From Colius striatus (lineage: Eukaryota > Chordata > Aves > Coliiformes > Coliidae), in NCBI RefSeq assembly GCF_028858725.1, contig NC_084781.1, positions 2,054,513 to 2,118,512 on the forward strand: DNA of 64,000 bases, written 5' to 3'. Of the stretch, positions 31,803 to 44,700 are shown one piece after another. Numbering within the stretch: the first letter of the stretch is position 1; every line of letters starts with the position of its first letter. Position numbers and translations under genes: made by a program. The notes below the pieces were generated by a model. That model had not been told where the DNA came from. It did no database searches and saw only the letters and a list, made by a program, of their open reading frames with translations.

Positions 31803-31815
31803 GTTGCTTAGCAAC
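31803..31815. promoter_or_regulatory. Perfect RFX X-box palindrome
   Basis: GTTGCTTAGCAAC: two perfect inverted half-sites (GTTGCT/AGCAAC) around a single T. This is the consensus for RFX factors, which drive ciliary genes among others. It is set in a CpG-rich stretch between SPA17 and NRGN; the target gene is not known. Confidence 0.6.
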
Positions 31816-32827
31816 CCCCAAACCCGGATTAGAGGCGAGCGAGGCTGGCGAGGCGGGGGGCTGTGGGCTGCAGCCCCCCGCGTCGCCCTGGGGAGGGGGA
31901 CAGGTCCCCTCTTTCTTTCCTGGGACCCCCATTCGTTTTGCCCCAACACCTCAGCGTGTGCTCTGAAGGCAAAAGTGGGAGCCTGCAGATAACCCCGATT
32001 GCTGGGAAAATGGCTGGTTTACAGGGCTGGCTGGAAAACACCCCAAATTTAGGGGTTGGGAAGGGGTGTCACAGGCTCCAAGCAAAGAAGTGACCCCCCC
32101 CAAAATGCCACAAGCCGAGCCCTTTCCCCTGCGTGGAGCACGGGGAAGGGCGCATGGCCCCGGGGGCTCGGTGGGACGCGTTGTCCCGCCGTTACACACC
32201 TTTCCTCACCCTCCTCATCCTCACCCTCCTCCAGCACCGAGCCCTAAGTAGGTCGTGAAGGTTTTGGCTTGTCCTTCCCTCCCCCGGCTCCGTGCAAACA
32301 AACCAACCCAAGGTACAAACTTCTCCCCCCCATCTTCACAGCAGCTCTGCGCTCAAGCATCTCCCTCCCGACCCCCTCCCCTCCCCAAAAACCAACCCCA
32401 GCACCCCTGTTTTTCAAGAAACAATAAAAACCAACCCCAAAACCGTTGCAAATTGCGTCCGGGCTCTATGAAAACCCACGGAAAAAAAGGGTTTGGCTGC
32501 CGGGATACTCCGAGGAGAAGCCGCCGGCTCCTTTAAGCGGGTTAAGGAGGGAGTTGGAGGCAGCGGAATGAAATTGGGAGGAGGGAAAAGGAGAAAAAAA
32601 GAAAAGAAACACCCCCCTCAGCCCCCCATCCCCCCCCCCCAATCACTAAAAGCCTGGTGGAGGGAGGGAGGGAGTGGGGGGGGTGTGTTGGGTTGATAGG
32701 CTCGCCCGGAGGAAAGCGCATTTACGTCGGCAAGAGGCTCCGGCTCAACTTGCCACCCGCGCCGGGAGAGAGCTGCCGGGGAACAGAGACCCTGCCGAGC
32801 CCCAGCTGCCCACCCATCGCCTCCGCC

Positions 32828-35425
32828 ATGGACTGCTGTAACGTAGGTGCTCCCCATCCCACATCCCCACACCCCGATTTGCCCCACGGCTTTTCTAGTT
32901 ATCCTTGTTATTCTTCCTCTCTATTCCCCCCCCAACCTTCAACCTTGGGGTACGGGGGTGGAGGAGGGGATGATGCTTGCGATGGGTGCTGCACCCAAAG
33001 GTTCAATCAGCTGTGTGTGTGTCCCACAGCTCCACATCCCCCCTAGATCCGTGTCTTTTGGCTCCCACAACCCCTCCCTGCTCCGTTTCGCAGCCGTCGG
33101 AAGCCGCAGCCGCCGCCTCCAACATCCCGCTCCGTAAAAGTTCCCCCGTCCCCATACCCAGGAGCAACGGGGTGAGGGAGGGGGTTGCTTTTAGTCAGGC
33201 CTCCCCGCCAGCCCCAATTCCTCTCCAGCTGGGCTCGGGGGCTGCTTATGGCTAAAGGGATAAATGGGGATGAGTAGGGGGGGCTGCACCCTTCCATCCT
33301 CACCCGGGGCTGGGAGCTGCAGCCAACCAAGGGAGTTGATTCAGCATAAACCTCGTCCTTTTCCCGCCTTTCTCACCCCCTTCCCCTTTCCCCCTTTTGT
33401 TTTCCCCCTTTTCCCTTTCCCCCCTTTCCCTTTTCCACCCTTTCCTCCTCCTTTCCCCCTTCTCCCCTCTCCTGCTCCACCAGCAGTACAGAGAGAAACC
33501 TCCATCTCCCTTCCTGGGCACCTCCAGAGAGGCAAAACCCACCCTGGAGATCAGATTTCTCCCCCTGGATATAAGATTTCACCCCAGATACGGGATTTCT
33601 CTCGCTGGATATAGGATCTTTCTCCTGAATATAGCATTTCTCCCTTGGCTATAGGTTTTCCCTGCCTGTATACAAGATTTTCCCCTTGCATATAGGTTTT
33701 CTCTCCTAGATATAGGATTTCCTCCCACTGGATCATAGGATTTCTCCTCTGGATATAGGTCATTCTCCTCTTGGCATATAGGATTTCTCCCTTGGCTATA
33801 GGATTTCCAGCCCTGGCTATAGGATTTCTCCCTTGGCTATAGGATTTCCAGCCCTGGCTCTAACATTTCCTCCCTGGACATATCATTTCCACCTCGGACC
33901 TGTCATTTAAGCCATTGTCTCTCTTTTGCTCCCCTCACCTATCACACCACTAAAACAACCTGAGCAACTTTCCAGAGTGGTGTCACGCTCTGAGGGGAAG
34001 AGCATCCCCTCTCTCAACCCCTCCCTCAAACCTGCATCCTCCAAATACCCCCTCCCTCCCCCCCAAAAAACCCCTTTAAAGCAACAGATGCACCCGCAGT
34101 GCTGCCAGCACCAGCCCAACGCTGCCTCATTCGCTTTCCCTTTTGGGTCCATCCTCTGTTGGGATGTAGCAGGAGGGGAGTGGGCTGCAGTGATGTATCC
34201 TGGGGGGCATAATCCTTCCCCTTCCCCCCACAACCCCTAATTTCCCACCCTTTTCAACCCTGAGATGGGATACAGGAGGCTACAAGGGAAAAGGGAAACT
34301 GAGGCACGGCATGTCCCCCCCATCCCCATTCCAAAAATCCTCCCCCCATCCCAAACCAACCCTCATTTTTAACTCTAATTTTTAACCAAGAACCCATATA
34401 TTTAGCCAAGAGCCCTGTTTTTTTCAGCCAAGGGCCCCAGTTTTTAACCCAAACTCCATTCATTTCACCAAGATTTTGAGCCAAGAACAGCCAAGAGCCC
34501 TAATTTTTAAGCAAGACCACATACATTTACCCCAAACCCCTATTTTGTTTAGCCAAGAGCCCCAGTTTTTCACCAACAACCTACATACTTCAAGAACCCT
34601 GCTATTTCACCAACCACCCTGATTTTTAACCTCTTTTTCAGCCAAGAGCCCCTTTTTTTTTAACCACCACCACACACATTCAGCCAAGAACTCTATTTTT
34701 TAGCCAAGGACTCTACTTTTTAGCCAAGACCCCTGAATTTTTAACCAAGAACCTTCTTTTTCAGCCAAGAGCCCTCATTTTTCACCAAGAATCCTGACAT
34801 TTCACCAAGACCCCCAATATTTAACCAAGACCCCCAATATTTAACCAAGACCCCAATATTTAACCAAACCCCTTATTTTTTAGCCAAGTACTTCAATTTT
34901 TAGCCAAGAACCCAGATTTTTAGCCCTACTCTTAACCAAGAACCCATCTATTTTGCTAAGAACCCATCCATTCTGCCAAGAACCCTCCTAATTAGCCAAG
35001 AACCCTCCTAATTAGCCAAGAACCCTCCTAATTAGCCAACCCCCTTAATTTTTAGCCCAGACTCCTCACATTGAGCCAAGATTCCTATCTTTTTAGCCAC
35101 TCCTCCCTCGTTCTGTTGCCACAGGGCTTGATTTAGGAGCCCGTTTAACCCTTTAGCTGCCGTTTTCTCGGTGTGTTGGGTAGCAGCATCCTCAACCCTT
35201 TCCCTTTGCCACCAGCAGGAGGGAGCCTGCACAAAGCTGGATGAAGACATCCTGGACATCCCTTTGGACGATCCCGACGCTAACGCGGCGGCTGCCAAAA
35301 TCCAGGCTAGTTTCCGTGGCCACATGACCCGTAAGAAGATCAAAGGAGGGGAGATCGATCGGAAAACGAAGGACGCGGAGTGCGCCAACAGCACTCGCGG
35401 CGGTGACCTCCGCAACGGCGATTAG
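32828..35425 (+). CDS. NRGN: NRGN, neurogranin
   Basis: Small postsynaptic protein that binds Ca2+-free calmodulin and is released by PKC phosphorylation. Two coding exons: 32828-32842 (MDCCN, donor gtaggt, phase 0) and 35219-35425, giving 73 residues (human 78). The IQ motif ([20 protein letters not shown]) is intact, and Ser36 is the PKC site at the same number as in mammals. The N-terminal Cys3/Cys4 and Cys9 used for redox and lipid modification are kept. The Gly-rich C-tail of mammals is replaced by a polar, charged tail. An upstream in-frame CAG at the acceptor (35216-35218) allows an alternative one-residue insertion. The TAG is the last codon of the exon and is followed at once by a donor (gtacgg), so the 3'UTR is in a later exon. 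Confidence 0.95.
33545..33900 (+). repeat. Degenerate about 20-30 bp minisatellite in NRGN intron 1
   Basis: Repeats of 'ctggatataggatttctccc' and 'ttggctataggatttcc'. About twelve decayed copies. It is preceded at about 33350-33475 by a C/T-rich (cccctttccc) tract. Confidence 0.88.
34365..35100 (+). repeat. About 20-24 bp minisatellite in NRGN intron 1
   Basis: Repeats of 'tttttagccaagaaccc' with many variants (for example 'atatttaaccaagaccccc' in exact tandem near 34808-34857 and 'ctaattagccaagaaccctc' three times near 34987-35037). It ends about 120 bp before exon 2. Confidence 0.92.
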
Positions 35426-35887
35426 GTACGGCCCAAATAAGGTCGGGTTTCCTTCCCAGCACCCATTGAGGCTGGAAAAAAAAGGTGTTTGGGGCTTTTT
35501 CTTTCATCCCAAGAGGCGAAGGCACTCCTCAGGCACTCAGCCCTCGCCTGCCCTAATTTTGGGTGCGCGCCGTAGTAGTTAAAGATGGGAAAGCGAAGCC
35601 CTAGATTTGAATTGAATTTCTCCCTTAGCAACACCACCCCGAAACGCCTCAGCACATAATGCTATTTTTAAAAGCCTGTGTCACAGTCTCCTGGCAGGAA
35701 AAGGTAAATTTAAAGAGGGGGGTGGGTAAGGAGGGGGGAAATAGCGCGCCCACGGTGCCGGGGCTGCGAGTGGCAGCGGGACCCCCCCACACCCCCATCC
35801 CGGGGGAGGGAGGGAGGGAGGGTGAGTGGGAAGGAAGGAGGGAGAGCAGGGGTCAGCAGAGAGCAGATCCTGCTGCCGGCGTGGCCA

Positions 35888-35913
35888 CGTGTGTGTGTGT
35901 GTGTGTGTGTGTG
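35888..35913 (+). repeat. (GT)n microsatellite
   Basis: About 13 GT dinucleotides following 'ggccac' in the NRGN 3'UTR intron. Confidence 0.9.
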
Positions 35914-35939
35914 GGGCTGGGGGGATGCGACTGGGATGG

Positions 35940-36910
35940 AGCGGGGATGAACTGGGGATGCTGGGAGATACTGTGGGGATGCAGAGGGGATACAGGGAGG
36001 AAAGAGAGGGGATACAGGGAGGATGCTGTGAGGTATGATGGGGATAGAGTGGGGATGCAGGGGGGAAAGAAGTGAGGATGCTGTGAGATACTGTGGGGAT
36101 GCAGGGGGGAAAGAAGTGAGGATGCTGTGAGATACTGTGGGGATGCAGAGGGGAAAGAACTGAGGATGCTGTGAGATACGGGGGAAAAGAACTGAGGATG
36201 CTGTGAGATATAGGGGGGAAAGAACTGAGGATGCTGTGAGATACAGGGGGGAAAAGAACTGAGGATGCTGTGAAATACAGGGGGGAAAAGAACTGAGGAT
36301 GCAGTGGGGAAAGAAATGAAGATGCTGTGAGATACTGTGGAGATGCAGAGGGGGTTCAAAGAGGAAAGAGCAGGGATGAAGTGAGGATGCTGTGAGATAT
36401 GATGGGGATAGAGTGGGGAAAGAACTGGGGATGCTGTGAGATACAGTGAGGATGCAGGGGGGAAAGAGCTGGGGATGCTGTGAGATACAGGGAGGATAGA
36501 GTGAGGATGCAGTGGGGAAAGAAGATACTGTGAGTTCCTGTGGGGATGCAGTAGGGATTCAAGGAGGAAAGAGAGAGGATGAAGTGAGGATGCTGTGAGA
36601 TATGATGGGAATAGAGTGAAGATGCAGTGGGGAAGGAACTGGGGATGCTGTGAGATACAGTGGGGAAAGAAGTGAGGATGCTGTGAGATATGATGGAGAT
36701 ACAGTGAGGATGCAGTGGAGAAAGAACTGAGGATGCTGTGAGATACAGTGAGGATGCAGAGGGGAAAGAAGTTCTGTGATGTGGGGATTCAATGAGGGAA
36801 GAAGTGGGGATGAACTGAGGATGCTGTGAGGTACAATGGGGATACAGTGGGGATGTAGTGGGGTTGCTGTGGGGGATTCAATGAGGAAACTGTTGGGTTG
36901 CAGTGAAAAT
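35940..36910 (+). repeat. About 40-45 bp minisatellite in the NRGN 3'UTR intron
   Basis: Repeats of 'gaggatgctgtgagatactg' plus 'tggggatgcagaggggaaagaact' with deletions and substitutions. It gives Ser/His/Pro-rich frames on the minus strand that are not genes. Confidence 0.92.
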
Positions 36911-37134
36911 GCCAAGGAGCTGCTGTGGGGCTGCAGCTGCCAGGCACAGGGACTGTGAGGCTGTCAGAGCCTGGGCCCATTAGGGCTGCCTGCTTGGAGG
37001 GTTTGCAGTGAGTGAGTTGGGTCCAGCCCCACTCAGAGTCCTCTGCCCTAGGAGGGTGGGGAAGGATGGGTGTCTGTCCTCCCACCCTGGATGCTGAGAT
37101 GGGGTCAGGCAGAAAGGAGACAGGGCATGGACAG

Positions 37135-38100
37135 TGTGCAGGAGGCAGTGGCAGAGCGCAGGTGGGGTGAAGGATGCAGGAGCAGGGTGCAGCCAGAGTG
37201 TAGGCAGGGTGTAAGTTGCAGGAGCAGGGTGTAGGCAGGGTGCAAGCAGGGTGCAGGAGCAGGGTGCTGGCAGGGTGTAGCATGCAGTGAGCAGGAGCAA
37301 GGTGCAGGATGCTTGGTGCAGGAACAAGATGCAGAGTGTGGGTGCAGGGTGCTGGGTGCTCAAGGGCAGAGTGCAGGCAGGATGCAGGAGCAGGATGCAG
37401 GAACAGGCAGCGAGCAGAAGCAGGGTGCAGGTGCAGGCAGGATGCAGAGTGCAGAAGCAGGATGCAGGTGCATGCAGGGTGCAAAAGCAGGATGCAGAAG
37501 AATGCAGGTGCAGAAGCAGGGTGCAGGTATAGGCAGGGTGCAGAAGCAGGATTCAGGGTGCAGGTGCAGGCAGGGTGCAGAAGCAGAGTGCAAGTAGGGT
37601 GCAGAAGCAGGGTGCAGACAGGGTGCAGAAGGAGGGTGCAGAAGCAGGATTCAGGGTGCAGAAGCAGAGTGCAGGCAGGATGCAGAAGCAGGGTGCAGGC
37701 AGGATGCAGAAGCAGGGTGCAGAAGCAGGCAGGGTGCAGAAGCAGGCAGGGTGCAGAAGCAGGCAGGGTGCAGAAGGAGGGTGCAGGTGCAGAAGCAGGG
37801 TGCAGAAGGAGGGTGCAGGTGCAGAAGCAGGGTGCAGGGTCCAGAAGCAGGGTGCAGAAGCAGGGTGCAGGCAGGGTGCAGGTGCAGGGTGCAGAAGGAG
37901 GGTGCAGAAGGAGGGTGCAGGGTGCAGAAGCAGGGTGCAGAAGCAGGGTGCAGAAGCAGGGTGCAGGTGCAGGCAGGGTGCAGAAGGAGGGTGCAGAAGG
38001 AGGGTGCAGAAGCAGGGTGCAGAAGCAGGGTGCAGGCTCAGGCAGTGTGCAGAAGCAGGGTGCAGGATGCAGGAACAGGGTGCTGACAGGGTGCAGGACA
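37135..38100 (+). repeat. About 12-15 bp (GGTGCAGAAGCA)n minisatellite in the NRGN 3'UTR intron
   Basis: Repeats of 'gcagaagcagggt', 'gcaggcagggt' and 'gcagaaggagggt'. Homogeneity rises to the right. It ends about 30 bp before the acceptor of the NRGN 3'UTR exon. Cys/Arg/Gln/Gly-rich (+) and Cys/Thr/Leu-rich (-) frames are artefacts. Confidence 0.95.
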
Positions 38101-38137
38101 CAGGCCCAGGCTGACCCCCCTCTCTCCTCCCTTACAG

Positions 38138-38620
38138 GACCCGCCAGGCGCTCCCCGGACCCTCCCCACCGCTGCTCAGCCCCGCCGAGGCCCCGGAGCC
38201 CCCGCTTCACCCCATTGCATGCAACCCCTTGCCCCCCCTTCCCCATTCACCCCCCTAAACCCCAACCCCTGTGACACCCCCCAGCCGCTCTGACATCACC
38301 CAGAGGGCCACAGGGAACCCACAACCCCCCTAAATCCCCCACAAACTCACCCCAAAACCGTGGTGCCGGACAAGTGCGGCCGCCTTTTAATCAGAAAAGC
38401 CCCTAAAAAAAAGGTGCCCCCCCCCCATCTCCTCCCCCCTTCCTTCCCCTTCCCTGCTTTCAATGCTCTTTTATGAAAAACCCCCTGTTTCAACAGATAT
38501 ATATATATATAAACAAAAATGAGCCCCCCCCACCCCAGGAGGGGTGTTGTATTTTTCAGGAGACTCGGCCCCCCCAAACCCGGGGAGCCCCCCCCCCCCC
38601 AATTAAACACCCCCATGATG
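38138..38620 (+). other. NRGN: NRGN 3'UTR exon
   Basis: After a pyrimidine-rich tract and a clean acceptor (cttacag) a C-rich non-repetitive segment begins, as expected for the 3'UTR exon following the donor placed directly after the NRGN stop. The right end is uncertain; AATTAAA near 38600 is a weak poly(A) signal. It converges on, and may overlap, the ESAM 3'UTR. Confidence 0.5.
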
Positions 38621-38735
38621 AGTCCAGTGGTGTTTGGTAACTAGAAAACACCCCCCCCCTTAACAAAGGGATTAAAAACACCCCCAAAAATGAGGGGTGG
38701 GAGGGTTTTGGGTGGGAAGAGGGAAGGGGGGGGTC

Positions 38736-41700
38736 TCACACCAAGGAACCTGCTCGGCTCTGCGCTGGCACCATGACTGGGATGGCACCTGCCCGTGCCA
38801 GAGCGGCCGGGGGCAAGGAGCCAGGGGTGGGCAGAGGGTCTGGGGGGAGGCTGGTGCCGTTCTGGGCAGAGGAAGGGGGGCAGGGGCGGGTGGTTCGAGC
38901 AGCAGGGTGTGAGGAGGGGGGTCCCCGGTAAGTGTCGGGCAGGGGGCTGAGCCTGGGGGGTCTGTCCCGGGGGGAGGTGATGGAGGACAAGGTGCTGGTT
39001 TTGGAGATGGTGTCCAAGGCTGTGTTCCGCCCCCACGACGGTGTTTTGGGGGCGATGGCGTCTTCCCTGTGGAGAGGGGAGAGTGTTGGAAGGGAGGGGG
39101 CTGCTATTCCCCCTCTCTGGCATCCTCCACCCCCCCCAAAAAGCAACGAGGCTCCTGCACCCCAAGAGAGAGAGTGATGGAAACTCCTCCCTCAGTGAGC
39201 TCTGAAAGCTGCTGATGACTGGTCAGAGCTGGAAACCTCCTCCTCCTCCTCCTCCTCCCCTTGTTAACCCTGAAACCTACTGATGACTGGTCAGAGCTGG
39301 AAACCTCCTCCTCCTCCTCCTCCTCCTCCTCCCTCTGTTAACCCTGAAACCTACTGATGACTGGCCAGAGGTGGCCACCTCCTCCTCTCTCTGTTAACCC
39401 TGAAACCCATCAGTGATCTGGCAGAGAGGGAAACCTTCTCTCTCCTCCTGTTAACCCTGAAACCCAGTGATGACTGGCCAGAGGTGGAAACCTCCTCCTC
39501 CTCCTCCTGTTAACCCTGAAACCTACTGATGACTGACCAGAAGTGGACACCTCTCCTCCTCCTCCTCCTGTTAACCCTGAAACCTACTGATGACTGGCCA
39601 GAGGTGGGAACCTCTTTCACTTGTTCACCCTGAAACCTATCAAGGAAATCTTAAGGTTTCACTCCTTGACAGTGAAACCCAAGCAATGACTGGGCAGGGA
39701 GGGAAACCACCTCCTCCTCCTCCTCCTCCTGTTAACCCTGAAACCTACTGATGACTGGCCAGAGGTGGTCACCTCCTCCTCTGTTAACCCTGAAACCCAT
39801 CAGTGATCTGGCAGAGAGGGAAACCTTCTCTCTCCTCCTGTTAACCCTGAAACCCAGTGATGACTGGCCAGAGGTGGAAACCTCCTCCTCCTCCTCCTGT
39901 TAACCCTGAAACCTACTGATGACTGGCCAGAGGTGGGAACCTCCTTCACTTGTTCACCCTGAAACCTATCAAGGAAACCTTAAGGTTTCACTCCTTGACA
40001 GTGAAACCCAAGCAATGACTGGGCAGGGAGGGAAACCACCTCCTCCTCCTCCTGTTAACCCTGAAACCTACTGATGACTGACCAGAAGTGGACACCTCTC
40101 CTCCTCCTCCTGTTAACCCTGAAACCTACTGATGACTGGCCAGAAGTGGCCACCTCCTCCTCTCTCTGTTAACCCTGAAACCCATCAGTGATCTGGCAGA
40201 GAGGGAAACCTTCTCTCTCCTCCTGTTAACCCTGAAACCCAGTGATGACTGGCCAGAGATGGACATCTTCTCCCTCTGTTAACCCTGAAACCCAGTGATG
40301 ACTGGCCAGAGATGGACATCTCCTTCTCCCTCTGTTAACCCTGAAACCCAGTGATGACTGGCCAGAAGTGGAAACCTCCTCCTCCTCCTGTTAACCCAGA
40401 AACCTAGTGATGCCTGACCAAAAGCAGACAACCTCCTCCTCCCTCTGTTAACCCTGAAACCAATCAGCCACCAGTCAGAGAGAGGAAACCTCCCCTTGTT
40501 AACTCTGAAACCTACTGATGAGGATTTGAAGCTCCTCCAGAGCAAAGGGAAGGGTTATGACTCACTTGATCTCGTTGGCTACTTCCTCTTGGCCATCACG
40601 TTTCTTCCTCCTGTAGCCAATGACCCGTTGGGTGAAGAAGAGGATGGTGATGAGGGCTCCCAGGGAGCCCAGCACGGCGCCGGCGATCACCGCTTTGGTG
40701 CTGCCTGGAGACAGCCAGAGAAGGCTTGGAGAAGACCCCATGAGGAGCCCACAAAGCCTCTGTGTGTGTGTGTCCATGTCCCTTCCCCTCCCCCATCTCC
40801 CCAGTGCCACCCCAGCCCCATGGACACGTACTCACTTGAGTGCACCTCCAGGACGATGCTGCACTCGGCTGCACCCGCTCGGTTTTCAGCCACACACACG
40901 TAGAGACCTGCCATGTCCAGGCTGAGGTTGGTCAGTTTGAGGGTGCCCTTGAGCAAGTCTGTGGGAGAGAAACTTGGGTGCTGCCCCACAACCAACAACC
41001 CCACCACCATCATCAGGTAGAGTTAAAGGGGGATATTTCCCCACCCCTTGCCTTAAACAGCCGTTATCAGGGTAAAGGGGATGAAGCTGAAAGCGTGTCT
41101 CAAGCTTCTCGGGGTTCTCCAGCCTGGTGCTTTACCCTGGTGCCACCTTACCCTGGGCAGGAGGGAAGAAGACCTGTTGGGTGGGGGCCATCCGTTGCCA
41201 CTGGTAGGTGGGAGAGGGTTTCCCCTTCTCAGAAGCACAACTCAGCGTCACGTTGGCTCCGGCGGTGGGATGCCCATGAAGGTGGCAGGAGGGGGTTGCA
41301 GGTGGCACTGTGGGCACCAACTGAGGTTAACAGAGAAGGACACCATGAGGAGGCCTACTGGGGATGGCCTCTGGAGCCTTACCCAGCACGGTGAGGTTGA
41401 TGATGCCCACGTTCTTGCCCATGCTGAAGACATCGTCTGCCACGTTGACCGTGCACATGTACTGCCCCGAGTCCTGCTCCCGGGTGGAGTTGATGAACAC
41501 CGAGATGTTGTGGGTGAGGATGGGGTGCAGGAAGCCCACACGGGGTTTCAGCTCTGTCTCTTCCACCTTCACCATCCCATCCAGGTAGGTCAGGATCTGC
41601 AAGGGGTGAAACACCAGCTGAGGTCATCTCTGGGTGGTGTGGAAAGGAGAAGATCCCTCCCCAAATCCTCAGTGGGGTGGAGTAGAGGTTGCTGCATGAG

Positions 41701-44700
41701 GCTTCTCTGTCCTGGCCTGCCCTGAGGATTCACAGCATGGGAGTTATGGGCACCTTCCTAGTGTGGGTACCTTCCCATGGTAGGCACCTCACTGTGGTGG
41801 GCACCATGAGCACTTCCCTGACATGGTCACCTCTCCATCATGGTAACCACCCATGGTGGACACTTCCCCATGGTCAGCACCATGAGCCTCATCTCATCAC
41901 AGTCACTACCCTATGGTAGGCACTTCCCCATGGTGGGCACCATGAGCACCTCCCCATCATGGTCACTATCCCATGGTGGGCACTACCTATGTTGGGCACT
42001 TCCTCATGGTGGGCACCATAAGCTCCTCTCCATCATGGTCAGCACCCATGGTGGGCACCACGAGCACTTCCCCTATCATGGTCACTACCCTATGGTGGGC
42101 ACCATAAGCACCTCCCTGTCATGGTCACCTCCCCATCATGGTAACCACCCATGGTGGACACTTCTCCATGGTCAGCACCATGAGCCCCTTCCCATCATGG
42201 TCACCACCCATGGTGGGCACCATGAGCACCTCTCTGTCATGGTAACCACCCAATGGTGGACACCATGAGCACCTCCCTGTCATGGTCACCTACTCATCAT
42301 GGTCACTACCCCATGGTGGGCACCATGAGCACCTCCCTATAATGGACACTATTCCATGGTGAGCACCGTGAGCACCTCTCCATCATGGTCACCACCCATG
42401 GTAGGCACCATAAGCTCTTCTCTGTCATGGTCACCACCCAATGGTGGACACCATCAGCATCTCCCTGTCATGGTCACCTCCCCATCATGGTCACTACCCC
42501 ATGGTGGGCTCCATGAGCATCTCCACATCATGGTCACCTCCTCATCATGGTTACCACCTACGTTGGGCACTTCCTCATGGTGGGCACCATAAGCACCTCT
42601 CCATCATGGTCACCATCCATGGTGGGCACCATAAGCACCTCTCCATCATGGTAACCACCCATGGTGGACACTTCCCCATGGTCAGCACCATGAGCCCCTT
42701 CTCATCACAGTCACTACCCTATGGTGGGCACTTCCCCATGGTGGGCACCATGAGCACCTCCCCATCATGGTCACTACCCTGTGGTGGGCACTATGAGCAT
42801 CACGTCTCCATCATGGTCACTACCCTACAGTGGGCATCTCCTCATGGTGGGCACCATGAGCACTCCCCTGTCATGGTCACTACCCCATGGTGGGCACCAT
42901 GAGCATCTCCCTATCATGGTCACCTCTCCATTATGGTCACTACCCCATGGTGGGCACCATGAGCACCTCCCCATCATGGTCACCTCCCCATCAAGGACAT
43001 CTAACCACCATGAGCACCTCCCCATCATGGTCACCTCCCCATCAAGGACATCTAACCACCATGAGCACCTCCCCATCATGGTCTCCTCCCCATCAAGGAC
43101 ATCTAACCACCATGAGCACCTCCCCATCATGGTCTCCTCCCCATCAAGGACATCTAACCACCATGAGCACCTCCCCATCATGGTCTCCTCCCTATCAAGG
43201 ACATCTAACCACCATGAGCACCTCCCCATCATGGTCACCTCCCTATCAAGGACATCTAACCACCATGAGCACCTCCCCATCATGGTCACCTCCCTATCAA
43301 GGACATCTAACTACCATGAGCATCTCCCTATCATGGTCACCTCTCCATTATGGTCACTACCCCATGGTGGGCACCATGAGCACCTCCCCATCATGGTCTC
43401 CTCCCCATCAAGGACATCTAACCACCATGAGCACCTCCCCATCATGGTCACCTCCCCATCAAGGACATCTAACCACCATGAGCACCTCCCCATCATGGTC
43501 ACCACTCCACCTTGCTCACCTCCCCATGGTGGACACCACAACTTCCCCACCTGATGGGCATCGTGGCACCAACACGCATCGTTTCATCACAACCACTCTG
43601 AGCATCACCCCCGTGGCAACCTCCTGCCTCGTTGCCTTCTTTCCCTCCTCTGCCACCTCATCCCCTGGCCACCTCTCACCTGGAAGGGGTCAGCATCCTC
43701 CTTCTTCAGCAGCCATGTGACGTAGGGCTTCTTCTGGGAGCGGGTGCTGTACCAGGCTGGCAGCACAGCTCGCTGCCCTTCCACAGAGAACACCGAGCCC
43801 ATCCCCACCTGCACCTTCAGCACAGCAGAGGAGACTCCTGCCCATGCAGGGAAAGCAACAGGATGTGACTCAACCAACCTCTCCAGACAACTCCCCAGCA
43901 AATAGTTGGCAAAGTTCCCCCCTTCCCGAGGGAAAACCCAACAATCCCAAGCTCCAGCAGTGGGAAGGACGTTTGTCCTCCTTCCCCGGCACGGGAAGGG
44001 CTTTCCGGCTCCTGGGGAGGACAATGTCGTCCCCTCCTACCCCCATTTCCCCTGGAACAGGGCTGGGATAAACCTCCAGTTGAAATCCAACCCCCTCCAG
44101 CTCAGGGAACAGCCACCCTGTGTTACCCTCCCCATTTCTCTTACTGAATCCCTCTGACCCCCACCACCATGGTGCTGCAGCAACTCCTCCACCCCACAGG
44201 ATTGATTTGAGGGGGGGAAGGGGCACCCATATACACCCCACAAGCACTTCCCATCAGCCCAGTGTCCCCCCTTTGCTGCCAAGCTCTGGGATTACCCACA
44301 AGTGGCTTCTCCCTCAATCCTCCCATCCAGCCCATCCCAATCCCTCACCCTCTGCACCCCAGTGTCTCCCTTTTTTGCTGCCCAAGGGCTGGGATTACCC
44401 ATAACTGACCTCTCCTGAACATCCCATCCCATCCCATCCCATCCCATCCCATCCCATCCCATCCCATCCCATCCCAATCTCTCACCCTCTGCAACCCACT
44501 GTCCTCCTTTTTTGCTTCCCAAGGGCTGGGATTACCCATGTCTGACCTCTCCTGAACATCCCCCCATCCCATCCCATCCCATCCCATCCCATCCCATCCC
44601 ATCCCATCCCATCCCCCCCTGCACCCCAGTGTCCCCCTTTTTGCTGCCAAGGGCTGGGATTATCCATGGGTGACTTCTCCTCAACTCCCCCCATCCCATC

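Noticed and set aside
29649-32827. SPA17 IQ-motif exon
   Set aside because: Searched by eye in all frames for a KIQ..FRGH-type helix; the only one found (35300 region) belongs to NRGN.
37309-38274. 321-codon Cys/Arg/Gln-rich frame on + and a 485-codon Cys/Pro frame on - (36789-38246)
   Set aside because: By-products of the GGTGCAGAAGCA minisatellite in the NRGN 3'UTR intron.
42781-43720. Long open frames (over 250 codons) in ESAM intron 2
   Set aside because: They exist only because the repeat unit is a multiple of three; both strands are open, composition is repetitive, and they lie inside an intron.
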